Origin: Maioricimonas rarisocia
GTDB taxonomy: Bacteria > Planctomycetota > Planctomycetia > Planctomycetales > Planctomycetaceae
Length of the DNA stretch: 64,000 nt
Reading direction: 5' to 3'
Assembly (NCBI RefSeq): GCF_007747795.1
Contig: NZ_CP036275.1
Location: forward strand, 1,054,001 to 1,118,000
The position numbers were made by a program, and so were the translations under genes. The notes beneath the pieces are model-generated. The model searched no databases. It was not told the origin of the DNA and worked only from the letters and a program-made list of their open reading frames with translations. Below are positions 20,032 to 28,131 of the stretch, piece after piece; positions within the stretch are counted from its first letter, which is position 1; each line of letters opens with the position of its first letter.

Positions 20032-20950
20032 GTAGGGTGCTGTCGCCGAAGGCGACGCACCATCATCGGCCGGACATTGTTGCATGTCTGGTGCGTCACG
20101 GACCGTCAGGCTCATGAAGCAGGGTCGCCCACGTTCTGCGAACCTGGGTCGCGAAGCGACAGGAGGTTGCAGGAAACAGTTCGAGCAACGGGAGAGCAGC
20201 CTCTTGCGGCTGCGCCGCACCGGTCTGAAGACCGGCGTTACCCATTCACCCGGCACTGACGGACCGGACTCGCCTTTCGCGACTCAAGCCTTTCCCGTGG
20301 CTTCGCTCGCGATGCTCACTCCAAGCACGGCCACCCGGCCGTGCCTGTTCCAGAACGGCGCCGAACACAGTCAGTAGGGTGCTGTCGCCGAAGGCGACGC
20401 ACCATCATCGGCCGGACATTGTTGCATGTCTGGTGCGTCACGGACCGTCAGGCTCATGAAGCAGGGTCGCCCGGGTTCTGCGAACCTGGGTCGCGAAGCG
20501 ACAGGAGGTTGCAGGAAACAGTTCGAGCAACGGGAGAGCAGCCTCTTGCGGCTGCGCCGCACCGGTCTGAAGACCGGCGTTACCCGTTCCCCGGGCATTC
20601 ACGGACCGGGTTTTCCGTCGGCGTCGCAGGCATTTCCTCGGGACTCGCCTCTCGCGACTGAAGCCTTTTTCGTGGCTTCGCTCGCGATGCTCACTCCAAG
20701 CACGGCCACCCGGCCGTGCCTGTTCCAGAACGGCGCCGAACACAGTCAGTAGGGTGCTGTCGCCGAAGGCGACGCACCATCATCGGCCGGACATTGTTGC
20801 ATGTCTGGTGCGTCACGGACCGTCAGGCTCATGAAGCAGGGTCGCCCGGGTTCTGCGAACCTGGGTCGCGAAGCGACTTGAGGTTGGAGGAAACAGTTCG
20901 AGCGACTGGAGAGCAGCCTCTTGCGGCTGCGCCGCACCGGTCTGAAGACC
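20032..20950. repeat. Second repeat family, three direct copies
   Basis: Copies begin with GTAGGGTGCTGTCGCCGAAGG at about 20032, 20374 and 20749 (spacing 342 and 375). They share the left hairpin with the 177-bp family, but the body differs: GGCCGGACATTGTTGCATG, a long CTGCGCCGCACCGG segment and GGTCTGAAGACCGGCG. The third copy is split by the insertion sequence at 20951 and resumes at 22571. Spacer regions carry the ACTCGC..CGCGACT motif and a CACGGCCACCCGGCCGTG hairpin. Confidence 0.85.
20939..20950. repeat. Left 12-bp target-site duplication of the IS
   Basis: GGTCTGAAGACC, identical to 22571-22582. The uninterrupted sequence, GGTCTGAAGACCGGCG, is present in the other two repeat copies, which shows the pre-insertion state. 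Confidence 0.9.
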
Positions 20951-22570
20951 TCGTCATTACCCATATCTACGGCCGATGGCGGCGGCCCCGCGGAGGTACA
21001 TCAGGAGCTTGTTCATACCGCGCCAGATGGTGATTCAGCCCGGCTCACCGTCCGATTTGCGACCGAGGAATCCGCCAAGCATGGCCAGCGAACGAAAGAA
21101 GTCGCGGACCGTCCTGATCTGTCGTTTGCCTCGCTGGACGGCCTGCAGCATCTCCAGCCATGTCGGCGGAACAACCCGTTTCGCGGGGACGTTCGGTTCG
21201 GACCGCGCCACATACTTCAGCTGCAGCAAACGTATGGCGACCACGCTCAGCATGCCCGTCACGGCTTCCAGACGCTCACTGGTCTCGTACTGCCGTTCTT
21301 CCACGCGACAGCCCGTTTTCAGGCACTTGTGATAGTCCTCAATCACCGGCCGTTTCTCATACCAGCCGATCACGGTCCGCGCATCGTCGAAGCTCTGCAC
21401 CGGTTCGGAGGTCAGCAGCACCCAGTGCAGCGGTTCTTTCACGTCGGCCGGTGCATCCACTTCCCGGATGTCGATCACCCACATCGGTATCCGTTTGATC
21501 CCGCACTGCTGCACGAAGGGAGTCTGTGTCTTCGGGATCGGCATGGTCAACGGCGCATGCCGGACTTCGAGCAGGGCTGTGCGGGACGACTGTTTGGTGC
21601 CCGATGCCTGTTTGCGCGATCGGAGCGACAGTTCAGACATTCCGCTGACCGGCTGCCGGTCGATCAGCGCCTGCAGCGGCAGGCGGTCCCCTTCCGGACC
21701 GAACACCCGACGATGTTTGTGCGCGGCTTGGATCACCCATCCGCACTTCTGGATCTGCAGATGACAGAAGACTTCAAAATTATCTGCCCCAGCATCGAAC
21801 ACGTGAATAAAGTGGGCTCCCTCCGGCGGCGTGCCGACACGGTCAATCACCCGGCCCCAGACCTCCGATTCCCGTTCGCGGTTCATCTGTTGACGGCGGG
21901 TTTCGCCCTTGGGGGCCGGTTTGCGATGAAACAGTTCCGCACCGGCCAGCCCGGCAATCTCCCCCGTGTCCGCATCAATCATCAGCGACGAGTGCAGGAA
22001 GAAACCCCGGCCCTTGCCGTCACCGGTTGGTCCCAGTCCGGAGATCTCGCGCTGGATCCGGAAGTCAATCTCGGTCGTGTCACCGAGCAGCAGCCAGGTG
22101 CCTCCATCACGGTTGCGTGTCAGTTCCCAGTGCGGTTCGCACAGCGCATCGAACGTCACCTCGTCCCGGTCAAACAGGCGGTACGCAGCCTTGCAGTCGG
22201 GCCAGGCTTCCGTCTGTTCGGGAGTGCTGCCATCGGGGCGAGCGGCTACTTGCGCGGCGAGTTTCACTGCCCGCCTGGTTCTTCGAACGTCACCCAACTG
22301 ACATGCTCCAAAATTCTCCTGGGCCCAATCGTTGATCTCCAGCTGCAGCATGGCCATGGGACCACCTCCTTGCACGACAACGCTCCTGTGACGCCGTCAA
22401 TGCACGTCAGTCAGTCCCTGCCCCCGTTCCATGGCAGCGGAGGGGGAAGACGGGCAAACGAGATGCCGGAGCACCGGGCAATGCCCCAAGTCCAGACCTG
22501 CTAACCAGATCTCCTTCCCTGTGAACAGACAGAAGACATGAAAAGCTTACAAAAATATGGGTAATGACGA
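20951..22570 (-). mobile_element. IS4-family insertion sequence, 1620 bp
   Basis: Bounded by perfect 16-bp inverted repeats (TCGTCATTACCCATAT at 20951-20966 and its complement at 22555-22570) and by 12-bp direct repeats outside them. The single transposase gene is read on the minus strand. The 12-bp duplication and the YREK signature fit IS4 (Tn5-like group). It inserted in the third copy of the 20032 repeat family, splitting it. The intact ends and exact duplication suggest a recent event. Confidence 0.95.
21035..22357 (-). CDS. IS4-family (Tn5-like) DDE transposase, C-terminus cut by TGA
   Basis: 440 residues from the ATG at 22357, which has AGGAGG upstream. Catalytic residues are visible: Asp in LLLGDTTEIDF, Asp in HVFDAGADNF, and the YREK box with exact Y-2-R-3-E-6-K spacing in WYEKRPVIEDYHKCLK. 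The frame stops at TGA 21035-21037 after SDGEPG. In the same frame it continues for 25 codons (ITIWRGMNKLL...) to a TAA inside the left inverted repeat, exactly where homologues usually read GWITIWRG. A TGG to TGA change therefore probably removed the last 26 residues. Activity is uncertain. Confidence 0.92.
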   Translation of the reverse strand: MAMLQLEINDWAQENFGACQLGDVRRTRRAVKLAAQVAARPDGSTPEQTEAWPDCKAAYRLFDRDEVTFDALCEPHWELTRNRDGGTWLLLGDTTEIDFRIQREISGLGPTGDGKGRGFFLHSSLMIDADTGEIAGLAGAELFHRKPAPKGETRRQQMNRERESEVWGRVIDRVGTPPEGAHFIHVFDAGADNFEVFCHLQIQKCGWVIQAAHKHRRVFGPEGDRLPLQALIDRQPVSGMSELSLRSRKQASGTKQSSRTALLEVRHAPLTMPIPKTQTPFVQQCGIKRIPMWVIDIREVDAPADVKEPLHWVLLTSEPVQSFDDARTVIGWYEKRPVIEDYHKCLKTGCRVEERQYETSERLEAVTGMLSVVAIRLLQLKYVARSEPNVPAKRVVPPTWLEMLQAVQRGKRQIRTVRDFFRSLAMLGGFLGRKSDGEPG

Positions 22571-22582
22571 GGTCTGAAGACC
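22571..22582. repeat. Right 12-bp target-site duplication of the IS
   Basis: GGTCTGAAGACC, identical to 20939-20950. After it the interrupted repeat copy resumes with GGCGTTACCCGTTCC, as in the intact copies. Confidence 0.9.
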
Positions 22583-22677
22583 GGCGTTACCCGTTCCCCC
22601 GGCACTGACGGACCGGCCTCGCCTTCGTCGTCACAGGCGTTCCCTCGGGACTCGCCTCTCGCGACTCAAGCCTCACG

Positions 22678-24627
22678 TCACCCCAGCCGGCCGAACTGGC
22701 GGTCCAGCTCCGAACGGGAGAGGGTCAACGCGGTCGGGCGACCGTGCGGGCAGTGGTGATGATCGTCCACCAGGTGCCGCTGGGCGAGCAGGCTGTCGAT
22801 CTCTTCCGGCTTGAGCCGCTGCCCGGCCTTAATCGCCGCCTTGCAGGACATCATATGCAGCAGGCTGTCGAGCAGATCGCGGCGGGTGACCGACTGGCCG
22901 GCACTGTCGATCTGTTCGACGACGGCCCGCAGCAGCTCGGCCGGGTCCGCCTTCGCCAGCATCGTCGGATAGCCGGAGAGCATCACCGAATTCCCGCCGA
23001 ACGGCTCCACGAGCAGTCCCAGTTCGGCCAGCAGTTCGGTCCGGTCCAGCAGCAGGCCGGCTTCCCGCGAGGAGAGCTCGATGGTGACCGGCATCAGCAG
23101 TCGCTGCACTTCGATGGCCCCGCCGAGCACCCGCCGCCGGAGGTGCTCGTACATGATCCGCTCGTGCAGAGCATGCTGGTCGATGACCGTGATTCCCTCG
23201 CGGGTTTCCACGACCAGATAACAGTCATGCACCTGCAGGGCCCGCGGCGTTTCGGGGAGATCGGACGGTTCCGCGCTCGCTGCAGGGACGTCGGCTGGTG
23301 CGGCGTCGGAGGTCGAAGCCCCGGGCGCTACGGAGCCGGGCATTGCAGGGGAAGCCGACGAGGCGTCCGCATCGGTGTCGAACGCTGCCGGTGAGGAACC
23401 ACTTTCCGAAGGCATCGCCGGTGGGTCTGCGGGAGTGACCGGTGGCGACGCGGGCATGGCCGCTTCGAGGTCCGAGAGATCCTCGGTCGGCTTCCAGCGG
23501 GAAAGCTGATCGTTCGCCCAGTCGACCAGTTCGCGCTGGGTCTTCTCGACCTCGACGGCTGAAGCGTTGCCACGGCTGCCGGCGTCATCGCTGCGCAGGC
23601 TCAGGGGGGAATCGAGGTCCATTCCCAGGAAGGTGTTCCGCAGGGTGGAGAGCAGCAGCCGGTACATCTGCTGGCTGTCGCGGAAGCGGACTTCACTCTT
23701 GGTGGGGTGAACGTTGACGTCCACCTGGCTGGCGGGGACTTCGAAGAAGAGGTAGGCGATCGGCTGGCGGCCGACCATCAGCAGTCCGCGGTACGCTTCG
23801 GTGAGTGCGTGCTGCAGCGAGCGGTCCTGGATCCAGCGGCCGTTGAGAAACAGGTACTGTCCCTTGCGGGTGGCTTTGCTCTGGCGTGGCTGGGCGACGT
23901 AGCCCCACACGCGGAGTTCTCCGGACGAGCGTTCGATCGGGATCAGCGATTCGGCGAGCTGCGAACCGAAGAAGAGTTCGAGCCGGTCGATCAAACGGTC
24001 GGTCGCAGGGAGTTCGTAGACCGACTTGTTGTTGTGCCGCAGCACCATGTGCAGCCGCGGATTCGCCAGCGCCACCCGCGTGAACTGTTCGGAGATGTGG
24101 GCGAACTCGGTGGCCGGCGTCTTGAGGAACTTGCGGCGGACCGGGGTGTTGAAGAACAGTTCGCGGATTTCGATCTGCGTGCCTGGCGGACAGCCGCAGG
24201 GCTGCAGTGGCGAGACGTTGCCGCCGTCCACCTGCATTTCGACGCCGGCGAGCTGATCGGCCTGTCGGGTGCGGAGTCGGAAGCGGGAGACTTCGCTGAT
24301 CGAGGCGAGCGCTTCGCCGCGGAACCCCATCGTCTGGACGTGGAACAGGTCGTCGGCGCCGGTGATCTTGCTGGTCGCGTGGCTGGCGATCGCGAGGGGG
24401 ACGTCGTCGGGGTGGATTCCTTCGCCGTCGTCGACGATGCGGATCAGCTCCGCTCCCCCCTGTTCGATGTCGACTTCGATGCGGGTCGAGAGGGCGTCGA
24501 CGGAGTTTTCGAGCAGTTCCTTGACGACGCTGGCGGGGCGTTCGATCACCTCGCCGGCGGCGATCTTGTTGATCACGCTCGTGGAGAGCTGCTGGATGCG
24601 GGGGGCGGCCTCCGTAGACGCACTCAT
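22678..24627 (-). CDS. mutL: DNA mismatch repair protein MutL
   Basis: 649-residue GHKL ATPase that links MutS recognition to strand incision. The N-terminal part has all ATP-site motifs: NKIAAGEVIERPASVVKELLENS, DDGEGI, ATSKI and GFRGEALASI. An Ala/Pro/Ser-rich linker (about 380-460) joins it to the C-terminal dimerisation domain with CPHGRPTALTLSR. The endonuclease motif DQHALHERIMYE, related to DQHAxxER, is also present. The start at 24627 gives MSASTEAAPRIQQLS. The stop codon abuts a dispersed CTC-rich motif (22640-22677). It lies downstream of the membrane protein gene on the same strand. Confidence 0.97.
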   Translation of the reverse strand: MSASTEAAPRIQQLSTSVINKIAAGEVIERPASVVKELLENSVDALSTRIEVDIEQGGAELIRIVDDGEGIHPDDVPLAIASHATSKITGADDLFHVQTMGFRGEALASISEVSRFRLRTRQADQLAGVEMQVDGGNVSPLQPCGCPPGTQIEIRELFFNTPVRRKFLKTPATEFAHISEQFTRVALANPRLHMVLRHNNKSVYELPATDRLIDRLELFFGSQLAESLIPIERSSGELRVWGYVAQPRQSKATRKGQYLFLNGRWIQDRSLQHALTEAYRGLLMVGRQPIAYLFFEVPASQVDVNVHPTKSEVRFRDSQQMYRLLLSTLRNTFLGMDLDSPLSLRSDDAGSRGNASAVEVEKTQRELVDWANDQLSRWKPTEDLSDLEAAMPASPPVTPADPPAMPSESGSSPAAFDTDADASSASPAMPGSVAPGASTSDAAPADVPAASAEPSDLPETPRALQVHDCYLVVETREGITVIDQHALHERIMYEHLRRRVLGGAIEVQRLLMPVTIELSSREAGLLLDRTELLAELGLLVEPFGGNSVMLSGYPTMLAKADPAELLRAVVEQIDSAGQSVTRRDLLDSLLHMMSCKAAIKAGQRLKPEEIDSLLAQRHLVDDHHHCPHGRPTALTLSRSELDRQFGRLG

Positions 24628-24765
24628 GCCAGATATCCGTGAGGTTCCATTCCTGGAGCGCGGCGGGAGCAACGGCTCGGGGCGTCGTGCTGCCCGATGG
24701 AGGCCGTCAGTGAGAAATCGCCGCGTGAGTCTGATCCTGTCTTCGTGGGCCCGCTCTCCCGATTG

Positions 24766-25578
24766 TTACCGGCCGGGCTGCGGTTTCGCAACGTCGCCGT
24801 TCGGGGTTGTCGGTCGCGGCGGCAGATCGGTCGCTTCGAAGGTCGGATGAGGGGACGCAGCTGCAGGACTGCCGGTCCCCTGCATGTCCACCTCGAGAGA
24901 CTCTTCGATCCCGTCGACCAGTTCCCGCCGCCGGCGGGCGACTTCACGGTCGAAGTCGGACAGGACGTCGACCGCCTTGTCCCGTGATGTGATCAGTCCG
25001 ATGATCAGGTACTGGGCGATCGCCAGGAAGTAGAAGATCCAGCCCAGGGCATAGTCCCAGCTGTTTCCGTCCGGCAGGCCGCCAAAGATGACCGCCATGA
25101 TCGCCAGCACGGGGGAGGAGCGGTTGAGGTGTCGGAAGAACCAGCCGCGAATGTAAGGCCAGCACTGTTCGCGACAGCATTTCCACAGGCCCTTTTTCCG
25201 TTCGTATTTGAGCGGGGGCGGGCCGGGATGGATGATCGCGAACAGTTCCTGATCGGGCATCGCCTCGATGACGCTGATCGCCAGCATCAGCCGGCCCAGC
25301 GTCACGTACCAGCGGTCGATATCGAGGTTGAAGTTCACCGAGGACCACTCGGCAAGCTGTAGTTCGACATTCTTGCTGGCCGCCAGCAGCAGCAGTGACG
25401 CGCGGAACCACTGCTCGAAGTCCTTTTCGAGCTCCTCATCCAGTTCATGCAGCCGCAGTACGCGGGTGCGGAACAGGCGGAACAGCGGGACGGCGATCAG
25501 GCCGACCAGCAGCCGGGACAGGGGACGAATCACCGGTGCCAGCAGCCGGTCGATCAACCAGAGCTTGGGCAGCGGCAC
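24766..25578 (-). CDS. Multi-pass membrane protein downstream of the retron RT
   Basis: Unrecognised 270-residue protein. I chose GTG at 25578 because GGGGAGG lies 7 nt upstream; a further upstream GTG (25647) lacks a binding site. A hydrophobic segment at about 10-35 (IRPLSRLLVGLIAVPLFRLF) is followed by an amphipathic region with a cysteine-rich KCCREQCWP turn. Two more membrane helices follow (PVLAIMAVIFGG and DYALGWIFYFLAIAQYLIIGLI). The C-terminal tail is charged then Pro/Thr-rich. It starts 117 nt after the RT stop on the same strand. It could be the retron's effector or an unrelated housekeeping membrane protein. Confidence 0.65.
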   Translation of the reverse strand: MPLPKLWLIDRLLAPVIRPLSRLLVGLIAVPLFRLFRTRVLRLHELDEELEKDFEQWFRASLLLLAASKNVELQLAEWSSVNFNLDIDRWYVTLGRLMLAISVIEAMPDQELFAIIHPGPPPLKYERKKGLWKCCREQCWPYIRGWFFRHLNRSSPVLAIMAVIFGGLPDGNSWDYALGWIFYFLAIAQYLIIGLITSRDKAVDVLSDFDREVARRRRELVDGIEESLEVDMQGTGSPAAASPHPTFEATDLPPRPTTPNGDVAKPQPGR

Positions 25579-25695
25579 GGGGCGACCTCCCCAGGCAGGA
25601 CGGGGTTTTCCAGAGCAGGAAACGGGCGGAACGTTGCGGCGGATCACCGCAAGAATAGGGAAAACGGCCAGAGGACGCCACGTGGATCGGGCCGG

Positions 25696-27012
25696 TCAGC
25701 GGGCCCAGTCGATCTGGTCGTACATCGCCAGCAGCTTCTCCCCCCGGTGCCGATTGAGCTGCATGACGTGGGCGATGCGGCCCCGGAGGTGGGCGGCGAA
25801 GTCGGGGTGATCGTCGCGGTTCTGCGAGGCGGGGCCATGCTTGCGGCAGTTGTGCAGGATCGCCTTGAGGCGGTCGAACTCGTCCCGGCGGATGTTCAGA
25901 TGCTGGTTGACGACCACGCCGGTGACCGTCTGCCGCTGGTTATTCCGGATGACCTTCCGTTTCTTCCGGTTCACGCGGAACCGTTCGTCCCGGACGATGC
26001 GGGTGATCAGTGGCAGGATCTCGCGCAGAGCGGGAATCGAGTGGCCGTCGCCCGAAAACGTCAGGTCGTCGGCGTAACGGGTGTACTTCAGGTGGTAGCG
26101 GGCGGCCAGTCCGGCCAGTCGCACGTCGAGGCTGTAGGCCGAAAGGTTCGCCAGTGCGGGCGACGTGGGGGCTCCCTGGGGAAGGTGACGGGGTAGGTAC
26201 GGCATCAGTGACCGCAGATTGCCGTCCGGAAAGCGGAGATTGGCCGGCGCCGCCGAGGTCGTCAGGCGGGCCAGCCACAGGGCGACTTCCCGGCAGTAAC
26301 CGAGGCTGCGGTAGATGGCGACGACCCGTGCGTAGCGGCAGGAGGGATAGAAGTCCTCGAGGTCGAACTTGATCAGCACCCGCTGGCCGACGTGCGGGCG
26401 GGCGTTGGTTCGGATCGAGCGGCCGGCGGTAAAGCCGTGGGCGGCGGTGTGCGGCGGGACGCGGCAGAGAATCTCCCGGAGGATCTGCTGCTGGACCTGC
26501 TTGAGCTGGGACTTGGGGGCCTCGATAAGGCGGTGTCCGCCGGACCGTTTGGCCAGCCAGTGGTAATGGTAGTGGGCTTCGCGGGTGTTCTGGGGACGGT
26601 GGTTCTGGCAGAAGCGATCGGTCAGCCAGCCGACCTTGCCGAGCGGGAGCTGCAGCCAGACTGCCAGCTGCTCGGGGGTCGCGATGTGCGGCAGGCCGTA
26701 GTATTCGAGCCAGCGGGCATCGCCATCGGTGCTCAGATCGAGGTATCCACCGCGGCGGGGATCGATGTGGGCGCACCGGTACGGTTTGCCGGCTCCGTCG
26801 GCATGTTCCCGATCGGGCGGCGTGCGGACCAGCGACGACTGATACCGCAGCGGCGCGAGGCGAACCGGGCCGGAAGGACGTTGCGAAACAGCGCCGACGC
26901 GAGCGGTATGATCGCCAGTGCTTTCAGCGGCAGGTTCGGGCTGTCCCCCGGCATGCGGGATGGACGGAGCAGATCCGAACAGGATCCGCTTCAGCAGGGT
27001 AATCAGACCCAT
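25696..27012 (-). CDS. Retron-type reverse transcriptase
   Basis: 438-residue group-II-related RT with retron hallmarks. Core motifs: HYHWLAKRSGGHRLIEAPK (148-167), retron region X motif NARPH at 203-207 (NAxxH), FDLEDFYPS at 216-224 with the first catalytic Asp, LPQGAPTSPALANL at 277-290, YADD at 313-316 and region Y motif VTG at 363-365. An extra N-terminal segment of about 100 residues precedes the core, the first 75 low-complexity. No maturase or endonuclease domain follows, arguing against a group II intron. It should copy the msd part of the RNA encoded at 27084-27233, whose end is 71 nt upstream of the ATG. Confidence 0.93.
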   Translation of the reverse strand: MGLITLLKRILFGSAPSIPHAGGQPEPAAESTGDHTARVGAVSQRPSGPVRLAPLRYQSSLVRTPPDREHADGAGKPYRCAHIDPRRGGYLDLSTDGDARWLEYYGLPHIATPEQLAVWLQLPLGKVGWLTDRFCQNHRPQNTREAHYHYHWLAKRSGGHRLIEAPKSQLKQVQQQILREILCRVPPHTAAHGFTAGRSIRTNARPHVGQRVLIKFDLEDFYPSCRYARVVAIYRSLGYCREVALWLARLTTSAAPANLRFPDGNLRSLMPYLPRHLPQGAPTSPALANLSAYSLDVRLAGLAARYHLKYTRYADDLTFSGDGHSIPALREILPLITRIVRDERFRVNRKKRKVIRNNQRQTVTGVVVNQHLNIRRDEFDRLKAILHNCRKHGPASQNRDDHPDFAAHLRGRIAHVMQLNRHRGEKLLAMYDQIDWAR

Positions 27013-27083
27013 ACTCGACTGCGTTGGTCGGGAGACAGCAGGTGTCGTCTCAGGAGTGTGTCAATCGGCCGGAGGGCAAGGTG

Positions 27084-27233
27084 ATGACCGGCGGGCCGCA
27101 CAACGGATCCTGTGGCGAATTTGTCTGCAACGAATCGTCTTCGTTGCGACAAATTCCTGCAACGAGATGCGGTCAACGCTTCTGCCGTGGGGTAGCCCCA
27201 CAGACCTGTGAGCTTGTGCGACCCGCAGGCCAT
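27084..27233 (-). ncRNA. Putative retron msr-msd RNA
   Basis: Read on the minus strand, 5' to 3'. Repeat a1 (27233-27214) pairs with a2 (27103-27084) over 20 positions: 17 Watson-Crick, two G-U and one mismatch. The inner 11 nt are GGGTCGCACAA and TTGTGCGGCCC. Directly after a1 comes AGC, so G27213 is the expected branch guanosine. The msr part holds a stem-loop at 27181-27204 (TGGGG-CTA-CCCCA extended by TCTG/CAGA). The msd part holds a 40-nt hairpin at 27117-27156 (GAATTTGTC/GACAAATTC plus GCAACGA/TCGTTGC). Size, order and position relative to the RT match characterised retrons. Confidence 0.85.
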
Positions 27234-27366
27234 GCGGGACGATTATGGAAGGATTGGTCGTTCTGCGTCAATGGCGACATGCCGCCTGCTGCCGACGACA
27301 CGGGCTTGCGGCAGGCGGACCAGCCTCTAGACTGCGGGACGATCTCTTCAATCCGGAAGGAACCTG

Positions 27367-28053
27367 ATGCTCGGCCCCGTCCAGCCCACTCCCTACGATC
27401 TGACCTTCTCGCTGCTGGGGATCCCGGTGCGCGTGATGGTCACCTTCTGGCTGGGGGCGGCGGTTCTCGGCTGGAACTCCATGCAGCTGGGACTGCCGTA
27501 CCTGCTCACGTGGATTGTCGTGGCGTTCGTTTCGATCCTCGTGCACGAGATGGGGCACGCGCTGACGGCGCGGCTGCTCGGGTACCCGCCCCGGATCATG
27601 ATGTATCACTTCGGCGGGCTGGCGCTTTACGAGCCGCACCGGAATTACACCGTCGGCAAGTCGGTGCTGATCACGCTGGCCGGCCCGTTCGCCGGCTTCG
27701 CCCTGTACGGGCTGATCCGGCTGAGTCTGCCGGTCCTGGTCAATTCGGGCGTCATCGGAGGAGGTCTCAACCCGGCCACGTTTGCCGTCTCACAGCTGCT
27801 GTTCATCAACCTCTGGTGGGGCGTCCTGAACCTGCTGCCGGTGCTGCCGCTCGATGGCGGCCAGATCTGCCGGGACGTCTGCATCACGCTCAGTCCCCGC
27901 CGAGGCACGACGATCGCGATTCAGATCGGGATGGTGGCAGCGGGGCTGGTGGCGTTCTATTTCTTCCAGCAGCAGCGAACGTACGCGGCAATCCTGTTTG
28001 CGTTCCTGGGGATTCAGAATTTTCAGGAACTGCAGCAGCGCCGATACGGGTGA
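27367..28053 (+). CDS. Site-2 protease family (M50) membrane metalloprotease
   Basis: 228-residue intramembrane zinc protease fold with about six hydrophobic segments. The zinc site is HEMGH at 60-64, and the third ligand is in LPLDGGQ with Asp163. There are no PDZ or CBS domains, so it is a minimal member. Substrates may be anti-sigma factors or signal peptides, but none is indicated. It is divergent from the retron, so the 354-bp gap carries both its promoter and the retron RNA on the other strand. Confidence 0.92.
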   Translation: MLGPVQPTPYDLTFSLLGIPVRVMVTFWLGAAVLGWNSMQLGLPYLLTWIVVAFVSILVHEMGHALTARLLGYPPRIMMYHFGGLALYEPHRNYTVGKSVLITLAGPFAGFALYGLIRLSLPVLVNSGVIGGGLNPATFAVSQLLFINLWWGVLNLLPVLPLDGGQICRDVCITLSPRRGTTIAIQIGMVAAGLVAFYFFQQQRTYAAILFAFLGIQNFQELQQRRYG

Positions 28054-28131
28054 TGGTGGTGCGGCGGTCACGGCAGAGGAGCCGTAGGGCCGGCTGTCGA
28101 CAACACCGTGAGACCCTGCGGCAATGGTGCC

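Noticed and set aside
25696-27012. Group II intron maturase
   Set aside because: No maturase X or endonuclease domain, no intron domain V/VI found, and retron motifs are present.
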